From assembly GCA_046329815.1 (NCBI GenBank), contig JAXLTY010000002.1, positions 1 through 64,000 of the forward strand: a DNA stretch of 64,000 nucleotides. The letters are read 5' to 3'. The notes under the pieces were generated by a model. That model made no database searches, had not been told where the DNA came from, and was given only the letters and a program-made list of their open reading frames with translations. Shown piece by piece: positions 33,091 through 40,864 of the stretch. A program made the translations under genes and the position numbers. The stretch is from JADJSS01 sp046329815. GTDB taxonomy: Bacteria > Bacteroidota > Bacteroidia > Chitinophagales > JADIYW01. Position 1 is the first letter of the stretch. Every line of letters begins with the position of its first letter.

Positions 33091-34196
33091 GATAATTGAT
33101 TTTCTTGGTTATTGAATTGGTTATGATGTATTGGAGCAAGCGTAGGTGATGGTTGTGTAAAGCATATCGGAAAAACCGAATCGTCACGATGCTTCGTATT
33201 CTCAATTTTAAAAAGCGAGATACTTTCTTTCAAGTATGCATCATACCTTAACGCTAATATCCTTTCTGCATGCTCTCTTTTAACACCTGCATTTGCAACA
33301 TCATTTCTGTGTGCCGTTAAGTCTTTCAATTCGCTTCTGCAATTGCTAATATGCTTTTCTTGTTCTTTGCATTCATTATCCAACTGCTCACGTTGGCGCA
33401 ATTGTTTTATCTCGTCTTCGCTTAAATGATATTTATACACTATTAATGCAGTAGCAATTAATGGTATTGCAGATAGTATGGAAAACACAATAGGATTGTT
33501 TAAGTATCTATATATGATTATGGTCTCATCGCTTGATACTGATACGGAAGCATACCTGATTAATCCGAGACTGATAATAGTGCTTATTATAGCTACAGGT
33601 GCTACAATTTTTATCCAAAGTGCAAGCTTTTCTTTCTTGTCTCTAACATATAGTGTAAAAATTTTAACAGCTTGGATAAGCGAGAAACTTAACACAAAAG
33701 CACCCAATATAACCATGATATTGGTGTCATTGAAGATCCCTGAGAATACAAAAGCAAAAAAGAAGCATTCAAGAAAAGTTATTATCCAAAGTATGACATT
33801 ATATACCTTATGTAACCAAATATCTCTTTGGACTTTAATATGGTTCTTGTCTTCTTTTTTATTGTTTAATACACGAATATGATTATTTATCTCACGTTCT
33901 TTTTCCGCAATCTGTTTCATTGGTTCAGAGATACCAATTTTCGTAAGCATATTCTGAATACTCGAAGCAAGTGCCAACAAGAGCGATGTTCTTTCACGTT
34001 CGTAGAATGCAATAATTTCTTCGACATAGCCAATTAAATTGTCTTCAAGCCGTGGCAGTCTTGACTGTGCATAGGTGTATGCCATCTTGCGTACATGGTC
34101 AAGATATTTTGTGTGTTTTTCATCAGACGTTTTAATTAGGTTGCTGGTGATAGAATCTACTTGTTGTTCTAGTGTTGGTGTTGTACTTTGTTTCAT
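33087..34196 (-). CDS. Membrane protein with flanking coiled coils
   Basis: This is a 369-residue protein. An N-terminal helical part (about 1-125) leads to four hydrophobic spans (about 130-155, 157-180, 190-212 and 228-250), then a coiled coil (SEDEIKQLRQREQLDNECKEQ, about 255-300). The layout suggests a protein that sits in the inner membrane with two cytoplasmic helical arms. No family is recognised. It is the first or second gene of the mobilization operon. It may form part of the docking apparatus between coupling ATPase and helper channel. Confidence 0.6.
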   Translation of the reverse strand: MKQSTTPTLEQQVDSITSNLIKTSDEKHTKYLDHVRKMAYTYAQSRLPRLEDNLIGYVEEIIAFYERERTSLLLALASSIQNMLTKIGISEPMKQIAEKEREINNHIRVLNNKKEDKNHIKVQRDIWLHKVYNVILWIITFLECFFFAFVFSGIFNDTNIMVILGAFVLSFSLIQAVKIFTLYVRDKKEKLALWIKIVAPVAIISTIISLGLIRYASVSVSSDETIIIYRYLNNPIVFSILSAIPLIATALIVYKYHLSEDEIKQLRQREQLDNECKEQEKHISNCRSELKDLTAHRNDVANAGVKREHAERILALRYDAYLKESISLFKIENTKHRDDSVFPICFTQPSPTLAPIHHNQFNNQENQLS

Positions 34197-34230
34197 GATA
34201 TTAAATTTTAAGTTTTAGAAATATTTATTT

Positions 34231-34725
34231 TTATCGTTCTATCTCATGCTTCACATTTTCATTGCGCATGACTTCAAATTGTTTTACTTGTTCAGATTTT
34301 TTGTTATTCTTATCGTCTGTTACTTCTTGTTTTTCTTGTTTGTCAGCTTCCTTGTCTTTAGTATTTCCAGCCCATTTAACAAATTCATGCAGTATTTCTT
34401 TTGTCGGACTTTCAGGAAGCAATTCAAGTTCTTTTAATGTAGCTTCCTTAAAATCAATTGCTCTTTTCAGATTGGTGTCCTTTTCGATATCTTCAATTTT
34501 TATGGTCTCATGAGATAATCCCTTATTACTTAACACTATTGCATCTACTGTCTTATATAATGAATTGTATGAAGTCAAGAAAAGCTCTTTTTTCAACTTG
34601 GTATGTTCAAGCTTAGTTATAACTATTTTGTTTTCTTCATAAGATTGTTTTCCAATCTCCTTAAAGCGTGCAAAATTGCTTTTATTGATTTTAGGCTCGT
34701 TGTTGATTTTATTTTCTGTTTTCAT
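34231..34725 (-). CDS. Charged protein of unknown function, -IER tail
   Basis: This is a 164-residue, highly charged protein (Lys, Glu, Asp, Asn-rich), probably partly disordered at the end (DKEADKQEKQEVTDDKNNKK). A middle helix (NSLYKTVDAIVLSNKGLSHE) may fold. It ends in ...NVKHEIER. The last residues resemble those of the relaxase and of the 78-aa protein at 39461. It lies 34 bp upstream of the membrane gene, co-directional. Disorder and a shared end suggest that it is a substrate or adaptor of the transfer apparatus, which is inference. Confidence 0.6.
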   Translation of the reverse strand: MKTENKINNEPKINKSNFARFKEIGKQSYEENKIVITKLEHTKLKKELFLTSYNSLYKTVDAIVLSNKGLSHETIKIEDIEKDTNLKRAIDFKEATLKELELLPESPTKEILHEFVKWAGNTKDKEADKQEKQEVTDDKNNKKSEQVKQFEVMRNENVKHEIER

Positions 34726-34750
34726 AATATTTTATTTTAATCAAAAAAAT

Positions 34751-34777
34751 AACCTATACACTTAAAGTGTATAGGTT
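34751..34777 (-). terminator. Terminator behind the 126-aa gene
   Basis: AACCTATACACTT/AAGTGTATAGGTT is a perfect 13-bp stem with a single-base centre. On the minus strand it is followed by ATTTTTTTGA. The stop codon of the gene at 34762 lies inside it. Confidence 0.8.
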
Positions 34778-35142
34778 ATATAAATTGTTCCATTTTCCAC
34801 ATCATAAACTGTTTGCAAATCTTCTTTTCTTAAAGAGTTACAAATGATTTCATGAAGCATTGTTTGAAGTTGTACAGTAATGGTTTTAACTGACAATTCA
34901 TACTGATAGTGTCCGTCACCAACTAATTGTTTTACATCTTCTAAATCAATAAAACTGTGGATTTCTATACCATGATATCCTGATGGCAATACTTCGTTTA
35001 TGAGACAAAGTTTTTTTGCAAACCAGTTGTCAGTAATCTGAATGAATTTCTCTACAAATGTATTTTTGTAAGGTGAGAATGGAATATCTCTTAAAGCGTT
35101 TAAAAGAAAGTCCTTGTTAAATTTTGTTCTTAATGGTGGCAT
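34762..35142 (-). CDS. Protein of unknown function
   Basis: This is a 126-residue protein. It begins MPPLRTKFNKDFLLNALRDIPF and has a helix (NTFVEKFIQITDNWFAKKL), an LPSGYHGIEIHSFIDLEDVKQL middle and a C-terminal strand TVYDVENGTIYITYTL. There is no signal peptide or recognised motif. A strong terminator follows it, so it is a separate transcription unit from the mobilization genes downstream. It may be involved in control or establishment of the element. Confidence 0.55.
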   Translation of the reverse strand: MPPLRTKFNKDFLLNALRDIPFSPYKNTFVEKFIQITDNWFAKKLCLINEVLPSGYHGIEIHSFIDLEDVKQLVGDGHYQYELSVKTITVQLQTMLHEIICNSLRKEDLQTVYDVENGTIYITYTL

Positions 35143-35441
35143 GGCTTCCGAGAGGATGCGCCAAACCGAGTCCTACCGTACGATACGGAATACTTGACAT
35201 TTTTAGCAATATGATTACAATGCCTTGTAAGTAATTTTGGAACTCGTTATTCCGTAAATTGCCAGGGCATTTCAAAGTTTTAGACCTTTGAAATGCCTGT
35301 TTTTTATTACAAGAATGAATTTGAAAGCCTTTATAAATAAGGCTATTTCGGCTTAGTGAGATAAGTGCCAAAAATTGCGCTGTTATATAAAGTGTCATTT
35401 TCATGACCCAATATTACTTCAACTACTAATAAAACTTTGTT
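35143..35441. other. Intergenic region with plus-strand terminator hairpin; possible small RNA
   Basis: A 12-bp perfect stem GGCATTTCAAAG/CTTTGAAATGCC at 35266-35277 and 35286-35297 is followed on the plus strand by TGTTTTTTATT, a good terminator, although no plus-strand gene lies upstream. A small CCGTA/TACGG stem lies near 35178. This could end a small RNA of roughly 100-150 nt transcribed opposite to both neighbours. A minus-strand frame of 95 residues overlaps it, but I reject that as non-coding. Confidence 0.4.
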
Positions 35442-36554
35442 TTAATGAGCATATCCGATAAACGGCAAATTCGTCCGATAAGTTTGGATTCTTTGAAGTA
35501 CGGAGTTTTTGATCGGTTTATCATTAAAGTCTGGCTTTAACTCTATAAAGTTAAAATTATTATTGACAGACAAGACGTAATGAGGATGATAATTTTCTCC
35601 TGCTATGATCTTTTGAAGTTCCTTAATTCTTTCAGGTTTATCTTTCACAGTATTATAAATCTCTACTTCATTTTTCATTTCAATTAATTCCAGTTTTTCG
35701 GCTGCTAAATTTCCATTTGTATGAAAACTTATCTTATTTGAAAGCAAATTACTTTCCATTTCCAAAAAGATTAGATTTCTAGTACCCTTATCATTTTTGA
35801 CCTCATGTATTGCCTTGATCTTATTCATATTAATTATACTGTTGTCGTTTACTTGAATAAAATAATTGTACTCTGGTATTAAGCTGAGATATGATTTTAA
35901 TGATGCTTTCGCTTGCCTATCTTTTTCTGTCAGATAAAAAGCTTGTTTAGTGAAAATTATTTTTCTTTCTTTAAATAGGTCTTTTATATTTCGATCATTG
36001 GTTAAATGATTTTTGTCATAAACCATAACGAAACTGATTTCAAGTGGATTAACATCTAAAAATCCATTGTTAACCAACTCTATCCTTTTTTTTTGACCAT
36101 ACTTTTCTTCTGCTTCTAACAAATAATCCTCAATCGTACTTATTTCTGATGGTTGTGTAATACGCCTTTTATTAACTTCTTTGATATCTAATTGTTTAAT
36201 GACTTCTTTGTCTTCATTGGTAATTGTAACTATTTGATCGCTTATATCTTCATCCCGACACTCTTCCAAAATTTTATAAATAAATTTTATGTGTGAAGTA
36301 AATACAATAATTAATGATTGCTTTTTAGGGAAATATCTAGATAAGATAATGCTTTCTTCATCTAGTAAAATATCCCAAAAAAATAATTTATACTTGGTTG
36401 GATAATTGGGATGTAATTTCAATTTTGCTTCGGCTAAGTTGGTTGCAAAGTCTATTATTCCGATAAAATTATATATTACTCTCTTCGTTTCAATAATTTG
36501 TGCAACTAAATTTGCTAATTCAGTATCATCCTCTATAATTAAGATATTTATCAT
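35442..36554 (-). CDS. LytTR-type response regulator
   Basis: This is a 370-residue protein. The receiver domain has LIIEDDTELA and the phosphoacceptor Asp in LFFWDILLDEE, with IVFTSH as a later strand. A linker of about 70 residues precedes a LytTR-like DNA-binding domain that starts with EISFVMVYDKNHL and has IQVNDNSIINMNKIKAI, matching the F-x-x-V-x-x-S-x-x-V-N-x-x-x-I pattern. About 80 residues follow, ending with LPFIGYAH. It is three bases downstream of the sensor kinase gene, so the pair is co-expressed. It probably controls transfer or cargo genes of the element. Confidence 0.75.
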   Translation of the reverse strand: MINILIIEDDTELANLVAQIIETKRVIYNFIGIIDFATNLAEAKLKLHPNYPTKYKLFFWDILLDEESIILSRYFPKKQSLIIVFTSHIKFIYKILEECRDEDISDQIVTITNEDKEVIKQLDIKEVNKRRITQPSEISTIEDYLLEAEEKYGQKKRIELVNNGFLDVNPLEISFVMVYDKNHLTNDRNIKDLFKERKIIFTKQAFYLTEKDRQAKASLKSYLSLIPEYNYFIQVNDNSIINMNKIKAIHEVKNDKGTRNLIFLEMESNLLSNKISFHTNGNLAAEKLELIEMKNEVEIYNTVKDKPERIKELQKIIAGENYHPHYVLSVNNNFNFIELKPDFNDKPIKNSVLQRIQTYRTNLPFIGYAH

Positions 36555-36556
36555 GC

Positions 36557-39382
36557 CTAAATATTTTTAATCTTTACAAAAACTCCTTTGATTTGTCCAT
36601 TTTCTATAAGGTTATCGAAGTATTCTTCGTGTGTATGATCAAATAAATATACAGTATCCTTTATCAAATTGAAATTATCAAGATATTGCTTAATAGCTTC
36701 AAGCGATACGCCTGACCCTTTCTTAATATTCTGACTTACTTTTCCATTTCCATTATCTTTAAAAATAATGCTTCTCTCTTTTTGGTTTTCAATTACAACG
36801 CTAATTTTATTATCTAAAATGTTGTCATGAAACGCATAATTTACGCTGTTTTCAACAAATGGAATTAAAATATTTGAAGGAATCTTAATATTCTCAAAGC
36901 CAGCAATTCCTTTTGTATCAAACTGAATCTTTTTATTGCTTGATAAATTAATAAAATCAATGAATTGCTGACAGTTAGCAATCTCATCTTTTAATGGTAT
37001 AGTTTCTCGTTTACTATTTTGTAGTAGATTTTCCATGTATTGAAAATAGTAATCTACCATATCTATAATTGCAGACATACTGCTATGTAGTTTTTGCGAT
37101 GATATAATTGGTTGGCTTAATTCATAATGTAATACATTTAACTTGGTAATAATCTTAGGTAAGCCTGATTTCTGTGGGTGAAAATTTATTATTTCTTTAA
37201 AAAAGTTAGATTTATATAGGGCTGCTTGTTTAGTAGCTGTTATTTTTTCTTCGGTAACTGCCAATAAATCTTTGTTTGTCCGTAATAAATTTTTATTTGA
37301 AATTTCTAGATTATCATTTAGAATTTCTTTTAATTTTCTCTGTTTTCTTTGACCAATTCCAAAAAACGTAGCAACTACAGCAAGAATACCTGCCATAATC
37401 GCAAAAATAACCGCAATTTTTGTTATCCATTTATTACTAGCTTCCAAGTGTTTGACATCATTTATTTTTTTATTTAAGCTTTTTTGAGCTTTTATATTCA
37501 TCAATTCTAAATTATTATTCTTAGTTGCTAAAATGACAGAATCTAGTTTTAATTTTCCTATTGATTTATTTTGTTTCTCAATTTCTTGTCTTCTTAGAGC
37601 AATAGAATCATTTAAATTATGCACTTGTTTAATCATATCTGAAATGGATTTTTTTAAATCAAGTTGCTGCACTTCAATTGAAGCACTCTTTATATTTTCA
37701 ATAAAATTGTATTGAAATTTCATTTCTGACAAATAATGTTTATCTATATCATCCATGCGATAATTATCTATAGTGCTAGATTTTAAAATACTATCTTTTA
37801 CTTTATCACTATAACTTCTACTATTCTTTTCAAGATTAAAATAGTTGTAGTCAATCATCTTTAGCAAATCAATATTATTTCCATTAATCTCATAAAATGT
37901 AGGTATGCGATATAAGTTATCATAAACGATTTTAGCAACATCATATTTTCCACGTCTTATATTATAAACGATACAGCTACTTAACATTTTGCAATATGCG
38001 CTTTTATCATTACAAGCCTTAAATAGATAAATGCCATTGTTAATAATTCTATCTACTATATAACCAGTATAGCCTGAATTACTAGAAACATCACAAAAGA
38101 TTTTATATAAATTTGTATATTCATTAAAATTTTGTGGTTCTAACTTAAATGTTTTAAAAGCTGCAAAAGAACAATATACATGCAATTCTGATTTCCCATG
38201 ATACCAATAATGAGAAGCTATATTAGTTAAAGAATTTGATATAATATTAGGATTCAATGTTATATCATTAGTTCTTGCATAATCTAATAGATTTATTATT
38301 TCTAATAACGCATACAAGCTTATATTAGGTTTTTTATCATCAATATGGTTAGTTGTAGTAATACTGTAAATAGTATTAAAAATCATTATTGCATATTCTA
38401 TATCAAACTTAGTTCTAGGTACAAAATTTATGAAAACATTATCAAGAATAGAATTTTTCTCACGAGATATTGGTTCGGAAAATAATTCGCTTATACTAGA
38501 GTAATGATTATTGTTTCCAAAGTCAAAGTTGTACGAACTATTTTTGCTATTTAATAAATCAGTATAATCTTTATTAGTTGATTCGAGTACTTTTAAATGG
38601 CTTCTCTTACTGTGCAAATTAAAACTCTTTAGTCCTATTAGATATGATCTATAATAAAAATTAAATGCCATATCAATTTCATTTGAATTTTCTAAAACAT
38701 CCCCAAAATTATAGTAAATCTCAGCAAATAAAGTATTGCTGGTGGTAGTATTTATTGAACGTTCCAACAAATTAATTCTCTCAAATAATTGTTGTTTACT
38801 CTCGTTTAGATTATGTGAAATAAAAATCTCTAATTTTAATAATAAACATGTTTTTAGAATAGCATTTGAATTTTTATTTGCCTCTTTCTTAAAATATGTA
38901 TAGAGCTTATAAAGAATAGTATCAGGGAGTTCAAAGTTGTCACTGTAATTACTTATAATAAAAAAATTGAAAGATTTATTACTCAAAAGGCTTTTGAAAT
39001 TAGTTAATTGCAAACCATTTATTTTCATTATTTCTTTCTTAGACATACTATATGGCTTTGCTTCGCAGATAATAGCCAATATTTTATTTAACCCTATTGT
39101 ATCAATTTTAAAGGTTTGATTAGGATCTCCTCTGTAATCATCATAAACATTAAAATTGGAATTGTTGTAAAAAGCACTTGCTTCATATTCATTTAATTGA
39201 AGAACGCATCTTAAATAATCTGATAAATTTAAGTCTAGTCTGTTTTCTAAATCTCCATTTGTGCTATTGCTATATTTGTTGATTAAATGTTTATAAACTG
39301 ATTCTAATGAATGAGTATTTTGATTTGCTGTTAGTCTTACAGGTAATAGACTTATACAAATGATTGCTAAATAAATTTTCAT
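36557..39382 (-). CDS. LytS-like sensor histidine kinase with N-terminal repeats
   Basis: This is a 941-residue protein with a signal peptide (IYLAIICISLLPVRLTA), a long helical sensor region (about 20-560) of TPR-like character, a coiled coil (about 585-650), a membrane span (KIAVIFAIMAGILAVVATFFGI, about 660-682), another coiled coil and a His-kinase domain of the LytS type. The catalytic part shows IPFVENSVNYAFH (N box) and DNGNGK (G box). The phosphoacceptor region reads INFHPQKSGLP, which differs from the usual N-P-H-F-x-F-N, so activity may be altered. It pairs with the response regulator next to it. Its ligand is unknown. Confidence 0.75.
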   Translation of the reverse strand: MKIYLAIICISLLPVRLTANQNTHSLESVYKHLINKYSNSTNGDLENRLDLNLSDYLRCVLQLNEYEASAFYNNSNFNVYDDYRGDPNQTFKIDTIGLNKILAIICEAKPYSMSKKEIMKINGLQLTNFKSLLSNKSFNFFIISNYSDNFELPDTILYKLYTYFKKEANKNSNAILKTCLLLKLEIFISHNLNESKQQLFERINLLERSINTTTSNTLFAEIYYNFGDVLENSNEIDMAFNFYYRSYLIGLKSFNLHSKRSHLKVLESTNKDYTDLLNSKNSSYNFDFGNNNHYSSISELFSEPISREKNSILDNVFINFVPRTKFDIEYAIMIFNTIYSITTTNHIDDKKPNISLYALLEIINLLDYARTNDITLNPNIISNSLTNIASHYWYHGKSELHVYCSFAAFKTFKLEPQNFNEYTNLYKIFCDVSSNSGYTGYIVDRIINNGIYLFKACNDKSAYCKMLSSCIVYNIRRGKYDVAKIVYDNLYRIPTFYEINGNNIDLLKMIDYNYFNLEKNSRSYSDKVKDSILKSSTIDNYRMDDIDKHYLSEMKFQYNFIENIKSASIEVQQLDLKKSISDMIKQVHNLNDSIALRRQEIEKQNKSIGKLKLDSVILATKNNNLELMNIKAQKSLNKKINDVKHLEASNKWITKIAVIFAIMAGILAVVATFFGIGQRKQRKLKEILNDNLEISNKNLLRTNKDLLAVTEEKITATKQAALYKSNFFKEIINFHPQKSGLPKIITKLNVLHYELSQPIISSQKLHSSMSAIIDMVDYYFQYMENLLQNSKRETIPLKDEIANCQQFIDFINLSSNKKIQFDTKGIAGFENIKIPSNILIPFVENSVNYAFHDNILDNKISVVIENQKERSIIFKDNGNGKVSQNIKKGSGVSLEAIKQYLDNFNLIKDTVYLFDHTHEEYFDNLIENGQIKGVFVKIKNI

Positions 39383-39460
39383 AAATAAGATGGTTTACAT
39401 CTCAATATAATGAATGCGTAATAAATTATTAGATTTTTGGATATGTATTTAATAACAGAA

Positions 39461-39697
39461 TTATCGTTCTATGTTATTATCCTTTTCATTGCTGTTATTT
39501 CGCAACTGTTCAAACTCATTAATCGTTCTTTCCTGTTCTGCTTGTATCAGTCCATTTGCAAAACCTTTACTGAAATCATCAATCCTATCTTTTGTAGATT
39601 CCTTTAATAATTTGGCTACATCAGGCTCATAGTTGAACAGCCAATAGCCACGATTGAAGCCATCTTTATATTCTATTTCATTAATTTCTGTAGCCAT
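39461..39697 (-). CDS. Small charged protein, -IER tail
   Basis: This is a 78-residue protein with EINEIEYKDGFNRGYWLFNYEPDVAKLL, a segment rich in aromatic residues and repeated acidic turns, then a helical part and an Asn/Glu-rich end NEKDNNIER. This end matches the tails of the relaxase (29483) and the 164-aa protein (34231). It is two bases downstream of the excisionase-like gene, so it is coupled. Function unknown. The location at the right end of the element and the shared tail suggest involvement in excision or transfer. Confidence 0.6.
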   Translation of the reverse strand: MATEINEIEYKDGFNRGYWLFNYEPDVAKLLKESTKDRIDDFSKGFANGLIQAEQERTINEFEQLRNNSNEKDNNIER

Positions 39698-39699
39698 GA

Positions 39700-39978
39700 T
39701 TAAAAGGTTTTTCGTGCGTGCGCTTCTAAGTAATCCAAAATGCTTTGTCGGTCATACAGCAGGATTTTATGCATTGGCTGACTAAAACGTATCTTCCCTG
39801 TATCTCGTAATGCCTGTAGAGTTGTTTTACTACTTACATTCAAAAGCCTCATTGCTTCATCGCCTGTAATCCAAGTATCTTCTTTTATAAGGTGCTTTTC
39901 TTTTACATATCCAACAAGGGTATCAACCAATTTTTGAAAGGCATCGGATTCAAGGCATATGACATCTTGGTTTTTCAT
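39700..39978 (-). CDS. Excisionase-like helix-turn-helix protein
   Basis: This is a 92-residue protein. DTWITGDEAMRLLNVSSKTTLQALRDTGKIRFSQ and a following ILLYDRQSILDYLEAH form the helix-turn-helix type of MerR/Xis-like excisionases (HTH_17). These proteins bend att DNA and switch a tyrosine recombinase to excision. It lies about 60 bp from the ACATGCGA arm pair and about 120 bp from the attachment core, which fits the role. The N-terminal ~30 residues form a helical extension. Confidence 0.8.
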   Translation of the reverse strand: MKNQDVICLESDAFQKLVDTLVGYVKEKHLIKEDTWITGDEAMRLLNVSSKTTLQALRDTGKIRFSQPMHKILLYDRQSILDYLEAHARKTF

Positions 39979-40034
39979 TTAGATAAATGTATGAAATATG
40001 GAGATAATAACCAATAGTAACGAGGCTTGAAGTT

Positions 40035-40053
40035 ACATGCGATATACATGCGA
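40035..40053. repeat. Direct-repeat pair ACATGCGA x2, right end of the element
   Basis: ACATGCGA occurs at 40035-40042 and 40046-40053, an 11-bp period, the same octamer as at 4344-4362 in the same orientation. The pair ends 47 bp before the core (40101), matching the 47-bp spacing of the GAGGTCACA pair at 4126-4147. Confidence 0.6.
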
Positions 40054-40063
40054 TAAAAGAAAA

Positions 40064-40091
40064 AAGCACCTAGAATTTCTTCTAAGTGCTT
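40064..40091 (-). terminator. Terminator behind tRNA-Val, carried by the element
   Basis: A 12-bp stem AAGCACCTAGAA/TTCTAAGTGCTT with one mismatch and a TTTC loop is followed on the minus strand by TTTCTTTTAT. It lies 10 bp downstream of the tRNA 3' end and inside the integrated element, so the element supplies the tRNA's terminator. Confidence 0.75.
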
Positions 40092-40101
40092 GATTATCAA
40101 G

Positions 40102-40176
40102 TGGGCGCACACGGGTTCGAACCGCGGACCCCCTGCTTGTAAGGCAGGTGCTCTGAACCAGCTGAGCTATGCGCCC
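40102..40176 (-). tRNA. tRNA-Val (anticodon TAC)
   Basis: The minus strand folds as a complete tRNA of 75 nt without CCA: acceptor GGGCGCA/TGCGCCC, D arm GCTC/GAGC, anticodon stem CCTGC/GCAGG with loop CTTACAA (anticodon TAC), T arm CGCGG/CCGTG with TTCGAAC and discriminator A. The 3' 45 nt match the attachment copy at 4196-4240. Element integration preserved an intact gene here. Its transcript would run into the element. Confidence 0.95.
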
Positions 40177-40275
40177 TCTACAGAGCTGTAAAGCGAGTGC
40201 AAATATAGTATTCTACTTTTAAATAAAAAATATTTTTTGGAGTATTTTTTGTTTTTAAAGATTACATCACATTGG

Positions 40276-40731
40276 CTATTCTATGAATAACTCTTTTTGA
40301 ACGGATTTTGCCCAGTCGATAACAGCATTTTTTTCTTCAGAAGTAAGGATTGCATCTTTATGGATGAGTGTATATGAAGTAAGCGGCATCCATCCTTTTT
40401 CCTGCGATGAAATTACTTTTTCCATTTTTTTATTGGCTTTCTTCTTTTCATAAGTAGCAAATTCTGAAAAGTTTAACTCTTCTTTTCCTTCATTTACATG
40501 ATGATTAATCCAGAAACCAACCGGCTGAATATGTGAATACCATGGATAAACTGTATTATTCGAGTGACAATCATTGCATGCTTTTTTTAAAATCGCCTTT
40601 ACATTTTCAGGTGTGTTGTATTTCTTATCAATAGAGTTTTCAGATACAACAGTTGACTGATTCTTTTTGATAGGTATAAATTGCAGGATAACAAAAATTA
40701 CCAATATGCCGATTCCAATTTTCTTTAACAT
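40276..40731 (-). CDS. Haem-binding domain protein (CxxCH), chromosomal copy
   Basis: This is a 151-residue protein with an N-terminal hydrophobic anchor (IGIGILVIFVILQFI) and the haem motif in ACNDCHSNNTVYPWY, then HIQPVGFWINHHVNEGKEELNF and MPLTSYTLIHKDAILTS. It is clearly homologous to the gene at 9863-10327 inside the element. It lies just outside the tRNA-Val on the chromosomal side. The protein is predicted to face the periplasm. Its partner is unknown. Confidence 0.85.
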   Translation of the reverse strand: MLKKIGIGILVIFVILQFIPIKKNQSTVVSENSIDKKYNTPENVKAILKKACNDCHSNNTVYPWYSHIQPVGFWINHHVNEGKEELNFSEFATYEKKKANKKMEKVISSQEKGWMPLTSYTLIHKDAILTSEEKNAVIDWAKSVQKELFIE

Positions 40732-40864
40732 GAATGATTTTTTTGGATTAAGATTTTTTAAATCTACAATTTAACAGTTAAATATTTACAATGGAAATGT
40801 TTATTGTTTCTGTTTTTTATCTTTTTTAATCTTTGCATTAATTGATGTCGTTAATAATAAGATG

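Larger units (their letters stand above)
4241..40146. mobile_element. 36-kb integrative mobilizable element in tRNA-Val with copper and defence cargo
   Basis: The boundaries are the identical 46-bp tRNA-Val segments at 4195-4240 and 40101-40146. Inside are a tyrosine recombinase (28126-29343), an excisionase-like protein at the right end (39700-39978), a relaxase with accessory protein and VirD4-like ATPase (29483-32158), and anti-restriction genes. No VirB4 or other secretion-channel genes are present, so transfer would depend on a helper. Cargo comprises copper-resistance genes (4522-12523) and nuclease/helicase systems (17996-26473). An ACATGCGA pair occurs near both ends in the same orientation (4344-4362 and 40035-40053). 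The element also encodes a large serine recombinase, which may mark an older insertion inside it. Confidence 0.85.

Noticed and set aside
30749..34196. Full conjugation apparatus (self-transmissible ICE)
   Set aside because: Relaxase, accessory and coupling ATPase are present, but no VirB4-like ATPase, pilin or TraN/TraM-type channel genes were found between the ends.
35117..35404. 95-codon minus-strand frame between the 126-aa gene and the response regulator
   Set aside because: It overlaps a clean plus-strand terminator hairpin, has no domain and an unlikely composition; the region is better read as non-coding.
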